Numbered from the stretch's first letter, positions 26,052 through 33,982 are shown. The stretch is 64,000 bases of DNA from AC-32 sp963821495 (GCA_963821495.1 CAWGEA010000003.1:2046001-2110000), one strand, 5' to 3'. The notes: generated from the letters alone by a model not told the origin. A program made the numbers and translations.

Positions 26052-26602
26052 CCTCTCGCCTCCTCCTTCGTGATCCAGTCGCCGTGCTCGAGGTAGCGGC
26101 TCGCCCTGACGGCGTTGAGGCGGGCGAACTCGTCGTCTGCCGGTTGTCGCGCCGACCACGCGAGCGACTCCTGCGCCGCCTGCCGCGTCTCGGCCTCCGA
26201 GACCGGCTCGAGCAGCTCCAGCCACGGCCGCCCGGTGAACGGCTGCGAACGGTCCTGCGCAATCGCCGCGTCGAGCACGAACCAGTGCTGTGCCTCGCCG
26301 TCGCCGTCGGGGTAGTTCAGCTCGTACGCCGGCGGCTTCGCGCCCGCGCGGTAGACGACGAGCTCGAGCTTCCGCACCGGCGACGCGAGCCCGTCCGGCG
26401 CGGCCACGACGGCCGCTCGCTCGGCAGGCTCCAGCGGGCGTTCGACGACGACCACGAGGTCGAGGTCGCTCGTCCGCGGGTCGAAGCCGCCGAGCAGCGC
26501 CGAGCCGAGGACGTAGGCGCCGGCGACCGGCGCGCCGCCGGCCTCGACCGTGTCGAGAACCTCCGCGACGTAGGCCTCGAGCTGTGCCTCTGCCACGGTC
26601 AT
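26048..26602 (-). CDS. AadA-like (aminoglycoside adenylyltransferase-type) nucleotidyltransferase
   Basis: 184 residues. The nucleotidyltransferase core GSALLGGFDPRTSDLDLVVV carries the G-S-x10-S-D-x-D motif, and the C-terminal LNAVRASRYLEHGDWITKEEA resembles the AadA/ANT tail. It is shorter than the about 260-residue ANT(3'') enzymes. It overlaps both pyrC and carA through ATGA junctions, so it is fully embedded in the pyrimidine operon. Its target could be a small molecule, a protein or tRNA; antibiotic resistance is only a possibility. Confidence 0.75.
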   Translation of the reverse strand: MTVAEAQLEAYVAEVLDTVEAGGAPVAGAYVLGSALLGGFDPRTSDLDLVVVVERPLEPAERAAVVAAPDGLASPVRKLELVVYRAGAKPPAYELNYPDGDGEAQHWFVLDAAIAQDRSQPFTGRPWLELLEPVSEAETRQAAQESLAWSARQPADDEFARLNAVRASRYLEHGDWITKEEARG

Positions 26603-27900
26603 GCGGCGAACGCCGTCCGTCCTGCGGCCACCGTCAGCCGCACCTGACCGCGCAGCGCATGCCCGAGGAGCCACGAGTTCGCAGAGCGGGAGCGGAAGCC
26701 GTCCTCCTGCACGCGCCAGGTCGCCTCGGTGTCGAGCAGAACGAGGTTTGCCGGCGCGCCGGGCGCGATCCGCGGCGGCTCGAGCCCGTAGGCCCGTGCC
26801 GGGCCGGCGGACATCCGCTCGAGCAGCGTCTCGAGCGCGATCAGCCCCGGCTCGACGAGATGCGTGTAAAGCGCCGCGAACGCGGTCTCGAGGCCGGTCA
26901 CGCCGAAGGGCGCCGCCTCGAACGGCACCTCCTTCTCGTGCCGCAGGTGCGGCGCGTGGTCGGTCGCGACCGCGGCGATCGTCCCGTCGCGTAGCCCCTC
27001 GATCAGCGCGGCCCGGTCGTCGGCGGAGCGGAGCGGCGGGTTCATCTTCAGGTTCGAATCGAGGCTGCGCACCGCCTCGTCGGTCAGGCACAGGTGGTGC
27101 GGCGTCACCTCGGCGGTCGCGGCGACGCCCTTCGCCTGCGCGGCCGCGAGCGCCTCGACCGACTCGCGCGCCGAGAGGTGGAGCAGGTGCAGCGGCGCCT
27201 CTTCGTAGGCGGCGAGCGAGAGGTCGCGCTCGACCATCACGCTCTCGGCGACCGAGGGGTAGCCGCCGAAGCCGAGCTCCGCCGAGACGGCGCCCTCGTG
27301 CATCTGTCCGCCCTTCGAGAGCGTCGGCTCCTCGCAGTGCAGCGCGAGCCGACGGCCGGTGATCCCGTGGTATTGCAGCGCGCGCCGCATCAGCCCCGGC
27401 GCGACAACCGGCCGGCCATCGTCGCTGAAGCCGGCGGCGCCCTGCTCTGCGAGCTCCACCATCTCGGTCAGCTCCGCGCCCTCCTGGCCGCGGGTGATCG
27501 CGGCGAGGAAGCCGACCGGGATCGTCGCCTCCCCCTTCGCGTCCTCGATCAGCGAGCCGAGCACCGAGGCCGAGTCGACGACGGGGTCGGTGTTCGGCAT
27601 CGCGAGGATCGCGCAGTAGCCGCCGGCCGCCGCGGCGGCGGTGCCGGTGGCGATCGTCTCCTCGTCCTCGCCGCCGGGTACGCGCAGGTGCACGTGCGGG
27701 TCGACGAAGGCGGGCGCGAGCACGAGACCCTGGCCCTCGATCACCCGATGGCCGTTCGCGTCGAGAGCCGTGCCGAGCTGCGCGATCACGCCCTTGTCGA
27801 CGCGGACGTCGCAGACGCGGTCGAGGCCCTCTGACGGATCCACGACGCGCGCGCCGCGCACGACCAGGTCGTCCTTGCGGCCGCCCTTCGCGTACAGCAT
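26599..27900 (-). CDS. pyrC: Dihydroorotase
   Basis: 433 residues, amidohydrolase barrel. Metal and catalytic residues: HxH in DPHVHLRVPGGED, His in EVTPHHLCLTD, and Asp in VATDHAPHLRHEK. It cyclises carbamoyl aspartate to dihydroorotate. The type I/class Ib style fits a gene next to pyrB, and the start overlaps the pyrB stop (ATGA). Confidence 0.94.
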   Translation of the reverse strand: MLYAKGGRKDDLVVRGARVVDPSEGLDRVCDVRVDKGVIAQLGTALDANGHRVIEGQGLVLAPAFVDPHVHLRVPGGEDEETIATGTAAAAAGGYCAILAMPNTDPVVDSASVLGSLIEDAKGEATIPVGFLAAITRGQEGAELTEMVELAEQGAAGFSDDGRPVVAPGLMRRALQYHGITGRRLALHCEEPTLSKGGQMHEGAVSAELGFGGYPSVAESVMVERDLSLAAYEEAPLHLLHLSARESVEALAAAQAKGVAATAEVTPHHLCLTDEAVRSLDSNLKMNPPLRSADDRAALIEGLRDGTIAAVATDHAPHLRHEKEVPFEAAPFGVTGLETAFAALYTHLVEPGLIALETLLERMSAGPARAYGLEPPRIAPGAPANLVLLDTEATWRVQEDGFRSRSANSWLLGHALRGQVRLTVAAGRTAFAA

Positions 27901-28895
27901 CAGGCCACCTCCAGCGGCTCGGCGGCCTCGACGGGGACCGGGCCGGTCGTGAGCAGGTCGTAGAGCACCGCCATCCGCACCACCAGGCCGGCCCGCACCT
28001 GAGCCTCGATCAGCGTGTCGGCAGCGTCCGCAACGCGCGGGTCGATCTCGACGCCGCGGTTCATCGGGCCCGGGTGCATCACCTTCTGCCCAGGGCGGAG
28101 CCGCTCGGGCGTGACGCCCCAGCGCGCGGTGTACTCGCGCAGCGAGGGCACGTAGTTGGCGCCTTCGGCCATCCGCTCGCGCTGCATGCGCAGGATGTAG
28201 ACCACGTCGGCGTCGGCGATCGCGCCGATCTCGTGCGAGACCTCGCAGCCGAGCGCCTCGATCCCGCGCGGGATCAGCGGCGGCGGTCCGACGAGCGTCA
28301 CCTTGGCGCCCATCAGCGCGAGCGCCTGCACGTTGGAGCGCGCGACGCGCGAGTGCAGCACGTCGCCGACGATCGCGACGTGGACGCCCTCGATGCGCCC
28401 GAGCTCGGCCTGGATCGTGTAGAGGTCGAGCAGCGCCTGGGTCGGGTGCTGGTGCTTGCCGTCGCCCGCGTTGACGACGTGCGCGTCGGTGTAGCGCGCG
28501 ACGAGCTGCGGCGCGCCGATCTGCGGGTGACGGATCACGATCACGTCCGGGTCGTAGGCGCCGAGCGTCAGCGCCGTGTCCTTCAGCGACTCGCCCTTGT
28601 CGACCGACGAGCCCGCGGCCTTGATCGACATCGTGTCGGCGGAGAGCCGCTTCGCCGCGAGCTCGAAGCTCGACGAGGTGCGCGTCGACGACTCGTAGAA
28701 GACGTTCACGACCGTGCGGCCGCGCAGCGTCGGCAGCTTCTTGACCTCTCGCTCCAGCGAGCGGGAGAAGCTCGACGCGGTGGCCAGCAGCCGCTCGACG
28801 TCCTCGCGCCCGAGGTCGCCGATCGAGATCAGGTGCCGCCGCGGCGGCTGCTTGGGCGGGAGGAAGCCCTCCCGCATGACGTGGATCTCACCCAT
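27900..28895 (-). CDS. pyrB: Aspartate carbamoyltransferase catalytic subunit
   Basis: 331 residues. The carbamoyl-phosphate loop is FYESSTRTSSSFELAAK, the second-subunit loop KGESLKDTA, the substrate motif HPTQALLDLYT, and the C-terminal HPGPMNRGVEI. I start at ATG 28895, with AAGGA 6 nt upstream. The open frame continues to 29057, but that stretch holds a large palindrome and reads as an untranslated leader. Confidence 0.94.
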   Translation of the reverse strand: MGEIHVMREGFLPPKQPPRRHLISIGDLGREDVERLLATASSFSRSLEREVKKLPTLRGRTVVNVFYESSTRTSSSFELAAKRLSADTMSIKAAGSSVDKGESLKDTALTLGAYDPDVIVIRHPQIGAPQLVARYTDAHVVNAGDGKHQHPTQALLDLYTIQAELGRIEGVHVAIVGDVLHSRVARSNVQALALMGAKVTLVGPPPLIPRGIEALGCEVSHEIGAIADADVVYILRMQRERMAEGANYVPSLREYTARWGVTPERLRPGQKVMHPGPMNRGVEIDPRVADAADTLIEAQVRAGLVVRMAVLYDLLTTGPVPVEAAEPLEVA

Positions 28896-28963
28896 GGTGA
28901 TCCTTCCGGTGACATTGGTGGATGCCTGGTTCGCGAGCACCAAGCCAGGCAAGGACGCAGGGA

Positions 28964-28989
28964 GCCCCTGGGCTGCGCAGCCCAGGGGC
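28964..28989. promoter_or_regulatory. 26-bp perfect palindrome in the pyrR-pyrB gap
   Basis: GCCCCTGGGCTGC and GCAGCCCAGGGGC abut with no spacer. In RNA this is a very stable stem 69 bp upstream of pyrB, within a 158-bp gap of an otherwise overlapping operon. It could be a terminator/attenuator or a processing site. No T tract follows. Confidence 0.5.
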
Positions 28990-29053
28990 GACTGAGGACG
29001 CGGCATGGCGCAGCGTGATCGCGGGCCGGCTCCGCCGGATGTCGCCGGGAGGG

Positions 29054-29652
29054 TCACCCAGGCTCCTTCGTGATCAGGAGGACGCGATCGACCTCGTCGA
29101 CCTCGACGAGCTCGACCTGGATGCGCTCGTCGCGGGCGGTGGGCAGGTTCTTGCCGACGTAGTCCGGACGGATGGGCAGCTCGCGGTGGCCGCGGTCGGC
29201 CAGCACGGCCAGCTGAACGCGCTCGGGCCGCCCGTAGCCGAAGAGCGCGTCGATCGCCGCACGGATCGTGCGGCCGGTGTAGAGGACGTCGTCGACGAGC
29301 ACGCAGGTCATCCCCTCGAGCGGGAAGTCGAGCGCCGTCGAGCGGACGAGCGGCTGCGGATGCCTGGGCGCCTCGCCGCCGCGCACGTGGACGTCGTCGC
29401 GGTGAAAGGTGATGTCCAGCTGGCCGAAGGCGACCTCGGCGCCGCTCAGCTCCTCGATGCGGCGCCGCAGCCGTTGGGCGAGCGGCACGCCGCGGGTGTG
29501 GATGCCGACGAGCGCGACCCGGGCGAGGTCGGCGTTCCCCTCGACGATCTCGTGCGCGATCCGCGTCAGCGCTTTCGCGATCGCGTCCGCGTCCAGGAGG
29601 ATCTTCGCTGCTGAAGCTTGCGCGGCTACGGCGCGCTCAGGGCGGTGCTCAC
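29054..29652 (-). CDS. pyrR: Bifunctional PyrR regulator / uracil phosphoribosyltransferase, with apparent N-terminal frameshift
   Basis: The body is canonical PyrR: LTRIAHEIVEGNADLARVAL, VGIHTRGVPLAQRLRRR and the PRPP loop VLVDDVLYTGRTIRAA. The main frame has no ATG, GTG or TTG before KILLDADAIAKAL. A GTG at 29652 with an AAAGGAG site starts MSTALSAP and hits TAG; restoring one G just before that TAG joins it to VAAQASAAKILLD. Total length 599 nt is one short of 200 codons. So either one base is missing in this assembly or the gene is damaged. PyrR senses UMP/UTP and binds pyr mRNA. Confidence 0.85.
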
Positions 29653-29665
29653 CTTCGACTCCTTT

Positions 29666-29683
29666 CCGGCCTCACGGGACCGG
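29666..29683 (-). promoter_or_regulatory. PyrR-binding RNA loop in the pyr leader
   Basis: On the minus strand CCGGTCCCGTGAGGCCGG gives a CCGG/CCGG stem closing the loop GGUCCCGUGAGGCC. This matches the PyrR consensus ARUCCNGNGAGGYU at 12 of 14 positions. It ends 1 nt before the AAAGGAG of pyrR, so bound PyrR could block ribosome access, the mode described for mycobacterial pyr operons. Confidence 0.7.
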
Positions 29684-29713
29684 GTTAAAGGGGTGCGTTG
29701 TCGGTGCGAGACG

Positions 29714-30373
29714 CTACACGGACCTTCGGACGGCAACCGCGACCAACCACTCGACGCGGTAGTCGACCGGGTCGGCCAGCTCGCGCTCGGCCCGCACGAG
29801 GCCGGCTTCGTACTCCTCCTCCGAGATCAGGTCGAAGGTCGAGATGTGCTTGCCGCGGATGCGCTCGAGCGCCTCGTCGCGGGTCAGCGAGCCGTGCTGG
29901 CGGAGGTGGCTCAGCTCGACCTCGGCGAAGCCAGCGGCGCGGAGCTCCGCCTCGAGCTCCTCGCCGCTCGAGAAGCGGGCGCGATCGGCGGCCTCCATCG
30001 ACGGGAAGAGCTCGTTCAGCCAGAAGGCGTCGAAGTAGCGCGGATCGAAGGTGACGACGGCGAGCCGGCCGCCCGGGACAAGGACGCGATGCGCCTCCGC
30101 GAACGCTCGAGGGCGGTCGACGAGATGCGACGAGAGCCACATCACGACCCGCTCGAACCAGCCCTCCTTGAACGGCAGCTGCTCGGCGCGCGCGAGCTTG
30201 AACGTCGCCTCGGGCGCGTTCGCCTTGGCGACCTCGAGCATCTTCGGCTCGGCGTCGACGCCCCAGACACGAGCCCGGCCGGCGAGAGCCGCCTCGAGCC
30301 GTCCCGTCCCGCAGCCGACGTCCAGGACACGCAAGCCCTCGAGGCCTGCTTCGCGCTCGAGGTGAGCGAGCAC
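29714..30373 (-). CDS. SAM-dependent methyltransferase
   Basis: 219 residues with the class I motif I VLDVGCGTGRLE, motif II VWGVDAEPKML and motif III-like VLVPGGRLAVV. The GTG at 30373 is the first usable start, but the same frame upstream encodes FGRLAGSYDRIRPVDDNWW, which looks like the normal N-terminus of this family and has no standard start codon. A CTG start or a lost base is possible. Substrate unknown. Confidence 0.8.
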   Translation of the reverse strand: MLAHLEREAGLEGLRVLDVGCGTGRLEAALAGRARVWGVDAEPKMLEVAKANAPEATFKLARAEQLPFKEGWFERVVMWLSSHLVDRPRAFAEAHRVLVPGGRLAVVTFDPRYFDAFWLNELFPSMEAADRARFSSGEELEAELRAAGFAEVELSHLRQHGSLTRDEALERIRGKHISTFDLISEEEYEAGLVRAERELADPVDYRVEWLVAVAVRRSV

Positions 30374-30434
30374 CTCCCACCAGTTGTCGTCGACCGGCCT
30401 GATCCGGTCGTACGATCCGGCTAACCGCCCGAAG

Positions 30435-30659
30435 TCAGGCGAGCTCGTCAGGCTCGGTCAGCGACTCGATCGCCTCGCGGGCGGCGTCGAGGTCGCCCTC
30501 GGCGACGAGCACCTTCTGCGGCGCGTCCTCGACCGCTCGCGGGTGGTGCTCGACGGCCGTCTCGAGCTCGGCGTCGATCCCCGCCGAGCGCAGGATCTCC
30601 TGGATCTCCTCGGCCTCGGCGACGCTCTCGGCCAGGGCGACCTGGACGAGCGCGGTCAT
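30435..30659 (-). CDS. DUF2007-like small protein
   Basis: 74 residues: VQVALAESVAEAEEIQEILR, then SAGIDAEL and VLVAEGDLDAAREAIESL, the alpha/beta layout of the DUF2007 (PII-like signal-transducing) family. Function unproven. The ATG overlaps the rnz stop (ATGA), so it is co-translated with RNase Z. Confidence 0.75.
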   Translation of the reverse strand: MTALVQVALAESVAEAEEIQEILRSAGIDAELETAVEHHPRAVEDAPQKVLVAEGDLDAAREAIESLTEPDELA

Positions 30660-31645
30660 CCAACGGCCTCAGGCTGCGGCTCGGGCACGTCGCGCCTGTG
30701 GGCGACGCCGCCCTTGACCAGGGTCGGTGCGCCCCGCTCGGGGAACGGCACGTCGATCACGTCGAAGTCCTTGGGCACCACGGTGTCGGGGAAGATCGTA
30801 CGCGCCTCGCGGGCTGCTTCGGGGCCGAAGTAGCGATTCGAGAGATGCGTGAGGGCCAGGAGCCCGACTTCGGCGTCCCGCGCGAGCTCCGCCGCTTCGA
30901 GTGCGGTGGCGTGCGCGGTCTCCTGCGCGCGCTCGCGCTCCTCGTCGAGGAAGGTCGCCTCATGGACAAGCACCTCGGCCCCGCGCGCGGCCTCGAGCAC
31001 CGCGTCGCACGGCGCGGTATCTCCGCTGAGCACGACCTTGCGGCCGGGCCGCGGCGGCCCGAGCACCTCCTCGGGAGCGACCGTGCGGCCGTCGGCGAGC
31101 GCCACCGGTTCGCCGGCCTGCAGCCGGCCCCGCTCAGGCCCGGAGGGCACGCCGAGGCGGTCGGCCCTCTCGACGTCGAAGCGGCCGGGGCGCACGTGCT
31201 CGACGAGCGCGAAGCCGAGCGACTGCACGGTGTGGGCGACCGGGAACGTGATCAGGTCGTACTCGCCGCGCCCGAGGTGCTCGCCCGGCGAGATCTCGAC
31301 GAGCTCGAGCGGGTAGGTCAGCCTCCCGAAGATTCGCCGCAGCGCGCCGAAGAGCTCCCGCAGGCCAGGCGGCCCGTAGACCGTCAGCGGCAGGTCGCGG
31401 CCGCGCAGTGCGAACGTCTTCAGCATCCCCGGCAGGCCGAGGTAGTGGTCGGCATGGAAGTGCGAGAGGAAGACCTCGCGCAGCTCGATCAGGCCGACCG
31501 ACGAGCGGAGCAGCTGGCGCTGCGTGCCCTCGCCGCAGTCGAAGAGCAACCGCTCGCCGCCGCGGCGCAGGAGGAGCGCGGACGGCGCACGTGTCGCGGT
31601 CGGTACGGAGCCGGAGGTGCCGAAGAAGACGAGGTCGAGGTCCAC
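30656..31645 (-). CDS. rnz: Ribonuclease Z (tRNA 3'-processing endonuclease)
   Basis: 329 residues of the metallo-beta-lactamase fold. It has SHFHADHYLGLPGML (metal site), FPVAHTVQSLGFAL, VVLSGDTAPCD and a final LTHLSNRYF, the RNase Z pattern. It cleaves the 3' trailer of tRNA precursors, needed here because the tRNA-Arg in this window lacks an encoded CCA. GTG 31645 is 6 nt after TACAAT (31657-31652): leaderless. The -10 overlaps that of the divergent SnoaL-like gene. Confidence 0.9.
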   Translation of the reverse strand: MDLDLVFFGTSGSVPTATRAPSALLLRRGGERLLFDCGEGTQRQLLRSSVGLIELREVFLSHFHADHYLGLPGMLKTFALRGRDLPLTVYGPPGLRELFGALRRIFGRLTYPLELVEISPGEHLGRGEYDLITFPVAHTVQSLGFALVEHVRPGRFDVERADRLGVPSGPERGRLQAGEPVALADGRTVAPEEVLGPPRPGRKVVLSGDTAPCDAVLEAARGAEVLVHEATFLDEERERAQETAHATALEAAELARDAEVGLLALTHLSNRYFGPEAAREARTIFPDTVVPKDFDVIDVPFPERGAPTLVKGGVAHRRDVPEPQPEAVG

Positions 31646-31651
31646 GGGGCG

Positions 31652-31661
31652 ATTGTAGGGT
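31652..31661. promoter_or_regulatory. Overlapping divergent -10 elements (rnz / SnoaL-like gene)
   Basis: TACAAT on the minus strand (31657-31652) and TAGGGT on the plus strand (31656-31661) share two bases. The flanking starts are 6 nt (rnz GTG) and 9 nt (ATG 31671) away, so both transcripts probably begin at or next to the start codon. Confidence 0.6.
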
Positions 31662-31670
31662 TGCCTCGTC

Positions 31671-32126
31671 ATGGCCGACCCCCGCGACGAGGTGCGTGAG
31701 CTGATCCGGCGCGAGCCGTCCCCGGACGAGCACGACGCCATCCGCGAGCTCTGGAAGCGACACTCGATCGCCGAGGACAACCGCGACCTCCCCGGCCTGC
31801 TCTCGACGCTGACGGACGACTGCGTCTACGAGCTCGTCCAGACCGGGCACCGCTGGGAGGGCCACGAGGGCGCAGCGCGCTTCTACACCGGCCTGCTCGG
31901 CGGCTTCCCCGACATCGACTTCCAGCTGACGAACATCGTCATCGGCCCGCAGGGCGTCTGCGAGGAGGCCGACGTGACCGGCACCTTCGAGGCGGAGTGG
32001 CTCGGCATCCCGCCCACAGGCGAGCAGCTCGCCTGGCAGGTGACGATCTTCTTCCCGTGGGACCGCGAGCGGCGCCTCTTCAGGGGCGAGCGCGTCTACA
32101 CCGCGGGCCTGCCGCTACCGCGCTGA
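31671..32126 (+). CDS. SnoaL-like / NTF2-fold protein
   Basis: 151 residues. HSIAEDNRDLPGLLSTLTDD and GHEGAARFYTGLLGGFPDI are typical of the SnoaL-like polyketide-cyclase superfamily (cone-shaped alpha+beta barrel). Members include cyclases, isomerases and binding proteins; the role here is unknown. It shares a 25-bp divergent intergenic region with rnz and overlaps the convergent LysM gene by 12 bp at the 3' end. Confidence 0.8.
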   Translation: MADPRDEVRELIRREPSPDEHDAIRELWKRHSIAEDNRDLPGLLSTLTDDCVYELVQTGHRWEGHEGAARFYTGLLGGFPDIDFQLTNIVIGPQGVCEEADVTGTFEAEWLGIPPTGEQLAWQVTIFFPWDRERRLFRGERVYTAGLPLPR

Positions 32127-32363
32127 AGGCAGCACCAGCCGCTCGCCCGGGACGATCACGCTCCCGCCGAGGTGGTTGCGGCGGTCGATGCGGTAGATCG
32201 CGTCGCGCGGGTCACCCGCGTAGTGCGTCGACGCGATCGACCAGAGCGTGTCGCCCGGCTTCACCGTGTAGCGCTGCTCCGGCCCCGCTCCGTGCGAGGC
32301 CCGCGCCAGCGCCGCCCAGGCGATCAGCACCAGTGCTGCGATGAGGAGGATCTTGCCGAACAT
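32115..32363 (-). CDS. SOS-regulated membrane-anchored LysM protein (YneA/ChiZ/DivS-like division inhibitor candidate)
   Basis: 82 residues. One N-terminal membrane helix (ILLIAALVLIAWAALARA) is followed by a LysM domain (YTVKPGDTLWSIASTHYAGD through IVPGERLVLP), which binds peptidoglycan. This small TM-LysM layout matches YneA of Bacillus and the LysM part of mycobacterial ChiZ, SOS proteins that halt division. ATG 32363 is leaderless, 8 nt after TATCAT, and sits inside a LexA box. No lexA is next to it. Division inhibition is inferred from architecture and promoter. Confidence 0.8.
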   Translation of the reverse strand: MFGKILLIAALVLIAWAALARASHGAGPEQRYTVKPGDTLWSIASTHYAGDPRDAIYRIDRRNHLGGSVIVPGERLVLPSAR

Positions 32364-32400
32364 GTGTTCGCATGATAGAGCGAACGCCTGTTCGTGTCAA
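32357..32400 (-). promoter_or_regulatory. LexA-controlled promoter with two SOS boxes
   Basis: TTGACA (32400-32395), a 17-nt spacer and TATCAT (32377-32372) make a near-perfect promoter. One actinobacterial LexA box, CGAACGCCTGTTCG (32381-32394), fills the spacer. A second, CGAACATGTGTTCG (32357-32370), covers the start codon. Both match CGAAC-N4-GTTCG exactly. Confidence 0.85.
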
Positions 32401-32885
32401 GGAAGATCGAGCAATCGCGGCCGAAGCCCCACCGCGGCGATGTCGAGGAGCAGCATCGACCGCCGCAGCGCCCGCCTGCGCTCGGTCGGGCTACCGGGGT
32501 TCAGGATCCAGACGCCGCGATGCCGTTCGACCTGCGGCACGTGCGTGTGGCCGTAGACGACCGCGTCGCAGCCGGGGAACCCCGAGACGAGCCGTTCCTC
32601 CCTCCCTACGCGCGGGCCGGGGATGTGCACCAGCCCGATGCGCGCGCCCTCGACCTCGACGACGCGCCTCTCCGGCAGCTCGGCCCGCAGCGCCGGCTCG
32701 TCCATGTTCCCGACCACCGCGTCGACGGGCGCGAGTGCCTCCAGCTCCCGAAGCACCGACGCAGCGACGACGTCGCCGGCGTGCAGGATCAGGTCGGCCC
32801 GCTGGAGCTCGCGCAGGCACTCGTCCGAAAGCCGCCGCGACCCGCGCGGCAGGTGGGTGTCGGCGATGACCGCGACGCGGATCAG
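32397..32885 (-). CDS. YfcE/MJ0936-type metallophosphoesterase
   Basis: About 162 residues. Metal-binding motifs are VIADTHLP, LILHAGDVV, GNMDEP and YGHTHVPQVE, the calcineurin-like phosphodiesterase set of the MJ0936/YfcE family. The frame has no ATG, GTG or TTG at the expected N-terminus; a CTG at 32885 overlapping the aminopeptidase stop gives LIRVAVIADTH and is the likely start. Substrate probably a phosphodiester; unknown. Confidence 0.82.
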   Translation of the reverse strand: MIRVAVIADTHLPRGSRRLSDECLRELQRADLILHAGDVVAASVLRELEALAPVDAVVGNMDEPALRAELPERRVVEVEGARIGLVHIPGPRVGREERLVSGFPGCDAVVYGHTHVPQVERHRGVWILNPGSPTERRRALRRSMLLLDIAAVGLRPRLLDLP

Positions 32886-33982
32886 ACCGCGAGGAAGCGC
32901 CCGTCGCGGTAGACGAGCTCGCCGTCTGCGAACACCTCGCTGCCGGAGCGCAGGTCGCAGATCATGTCCCAGTGCAGCGCCGAGCGGTTCTCGCCGCCGC
33001 ACTCCGGATACGCGCTGCCGAGCGCCAGGTGGACGGTCCCGCCGATCTTCTCGTCGAAGAGGATGTTGCGCGTGAAGAGCTGGATCGCGTCGTTCAGCCC
33101 GAACGCGAGCTCGCCCACGCGCCGCGCGCCGTCGTCCAACGCGACCATCTCCTCGAGGAAGTCCTGCGCTCGCGCCGCCGTCGCCTCCACGACCTCGCCC
33201 TCCTCGAACCGCAGCCGCACGTCGTCGACCTGCCGCCCGCTGAAGACCGCCGGGTAGGTGAAGCGGATCTCGCCGTTCACGCCCGTCTCGTGCGGTGCGG
33301 TGAAGACCTCGCCGTCGGGGAAGTTCTCCCGGCCCTCCGAGGGGATCCAGGTGCGGCCGCCGACCGCAAGGGTGAGATCGGTGCCCTCGGCCACGAGGCG
33401 CAGCTCCTCCTTCGCGCTCAGGAGCTCGGCCACGCGCTTCATCTCGTCGGCGAACGCGCGCCAGCGGGCGACCGGGTCGCCGGCGTCGAGGAAGGCGGCC
33501 GTGTAGAGGAAGTCCTCGTACTCGGCGAGCGACATCTCGGCGTCCTGGGCGGCCGCGAGGGTCGGGTAGGCGGTCAGCACCCAGCGCAGCTCGCCGTGCA
33601 GCGCACGCTCGAGGTAGCGCTCCCGCAGCTCCTGGCGCGCGCGCTGGGCGAGCGCCTGCCGCTCCGGGGAGATCCCCGTCAGCGCCTTCGTGTTGCTCGG
33701 CGACTCGACCACGATCCAGACATCCGCGCGCTCGACGTCCTCGCGCTCGGCGGGGCTGACCCAGGAGGCCTGCTCGTCGCTCCCTTCCGAGAGCACCAGC
33801 TCCTCCAGCTCCAGTGCCACCCGCATCGACGGGAGGCCGTGCGCGCGCAGCACCGCGGCGTAGAGCTCGTCCAGCAGCGGCTCGACGTTCGTCGTGCCCT
33901 GGATCACGACGAGGTCGCCGGGCTCGACCCCCGCCGAATAGCCGACGAGCACCTCTGCGAACCGGCGGAGCCGCTCAGACAC
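32882..33982 (-). CDS. M29 family aminopeptidase, copy 1
   Basis: 366 residues. The C-terminal metal site includes FDEKIGGTVHLALGSAYPE and HWDMICDL (the HxD pair), and an N-terminal VVIQGTTNVEPLL domain is present, as in AmpS/T-type leucyl aminopeptidases. It removes N-terminal residues from peptides. It is about half identical by eye to the adjacent copy 2, a tandem duplication. GTG 33982 overlaps the upstream stop. Confidence 0.9.
   Translation of the reverse strand: MSERLRRFAEVLVGYSAGVEPGDLVVIQGTTNVEPLLDELYAAVLRAHGLPSMRVALELEELVLSEGSDEQASWVSPAEREDVERADVWIVVESPSNTKALTGISPERQALAQRARQELRERYLERALHGELRWVLTAYPTLAAAQDAEMSLAEYEDFLYTAAFLDAGDPVARWRAFADEMKRVAELLSAKEELRLVAEGTDLTLAVGGRTWIPSEGRENFPDGEVFTAPHETGVNGEIRFTYPAVFSGRQVDDVRLRFEEGEVVEATAARAQDFLEEMVALDDGARRVGELAFGLNDAIQLFTRNILFDEKIGGTVHLALGSAYPECGGENRSALHWDMICDLRSGSEVFADGELVYRDGRFLAV

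Noticed and set aside
28896..29057. N-terminal extension of PyrB
   Set aside because: The open frame passes through a perfect 26-bp palindrome and the sequence is unlike PyrB; ATG 28895 has a good ribosome site.
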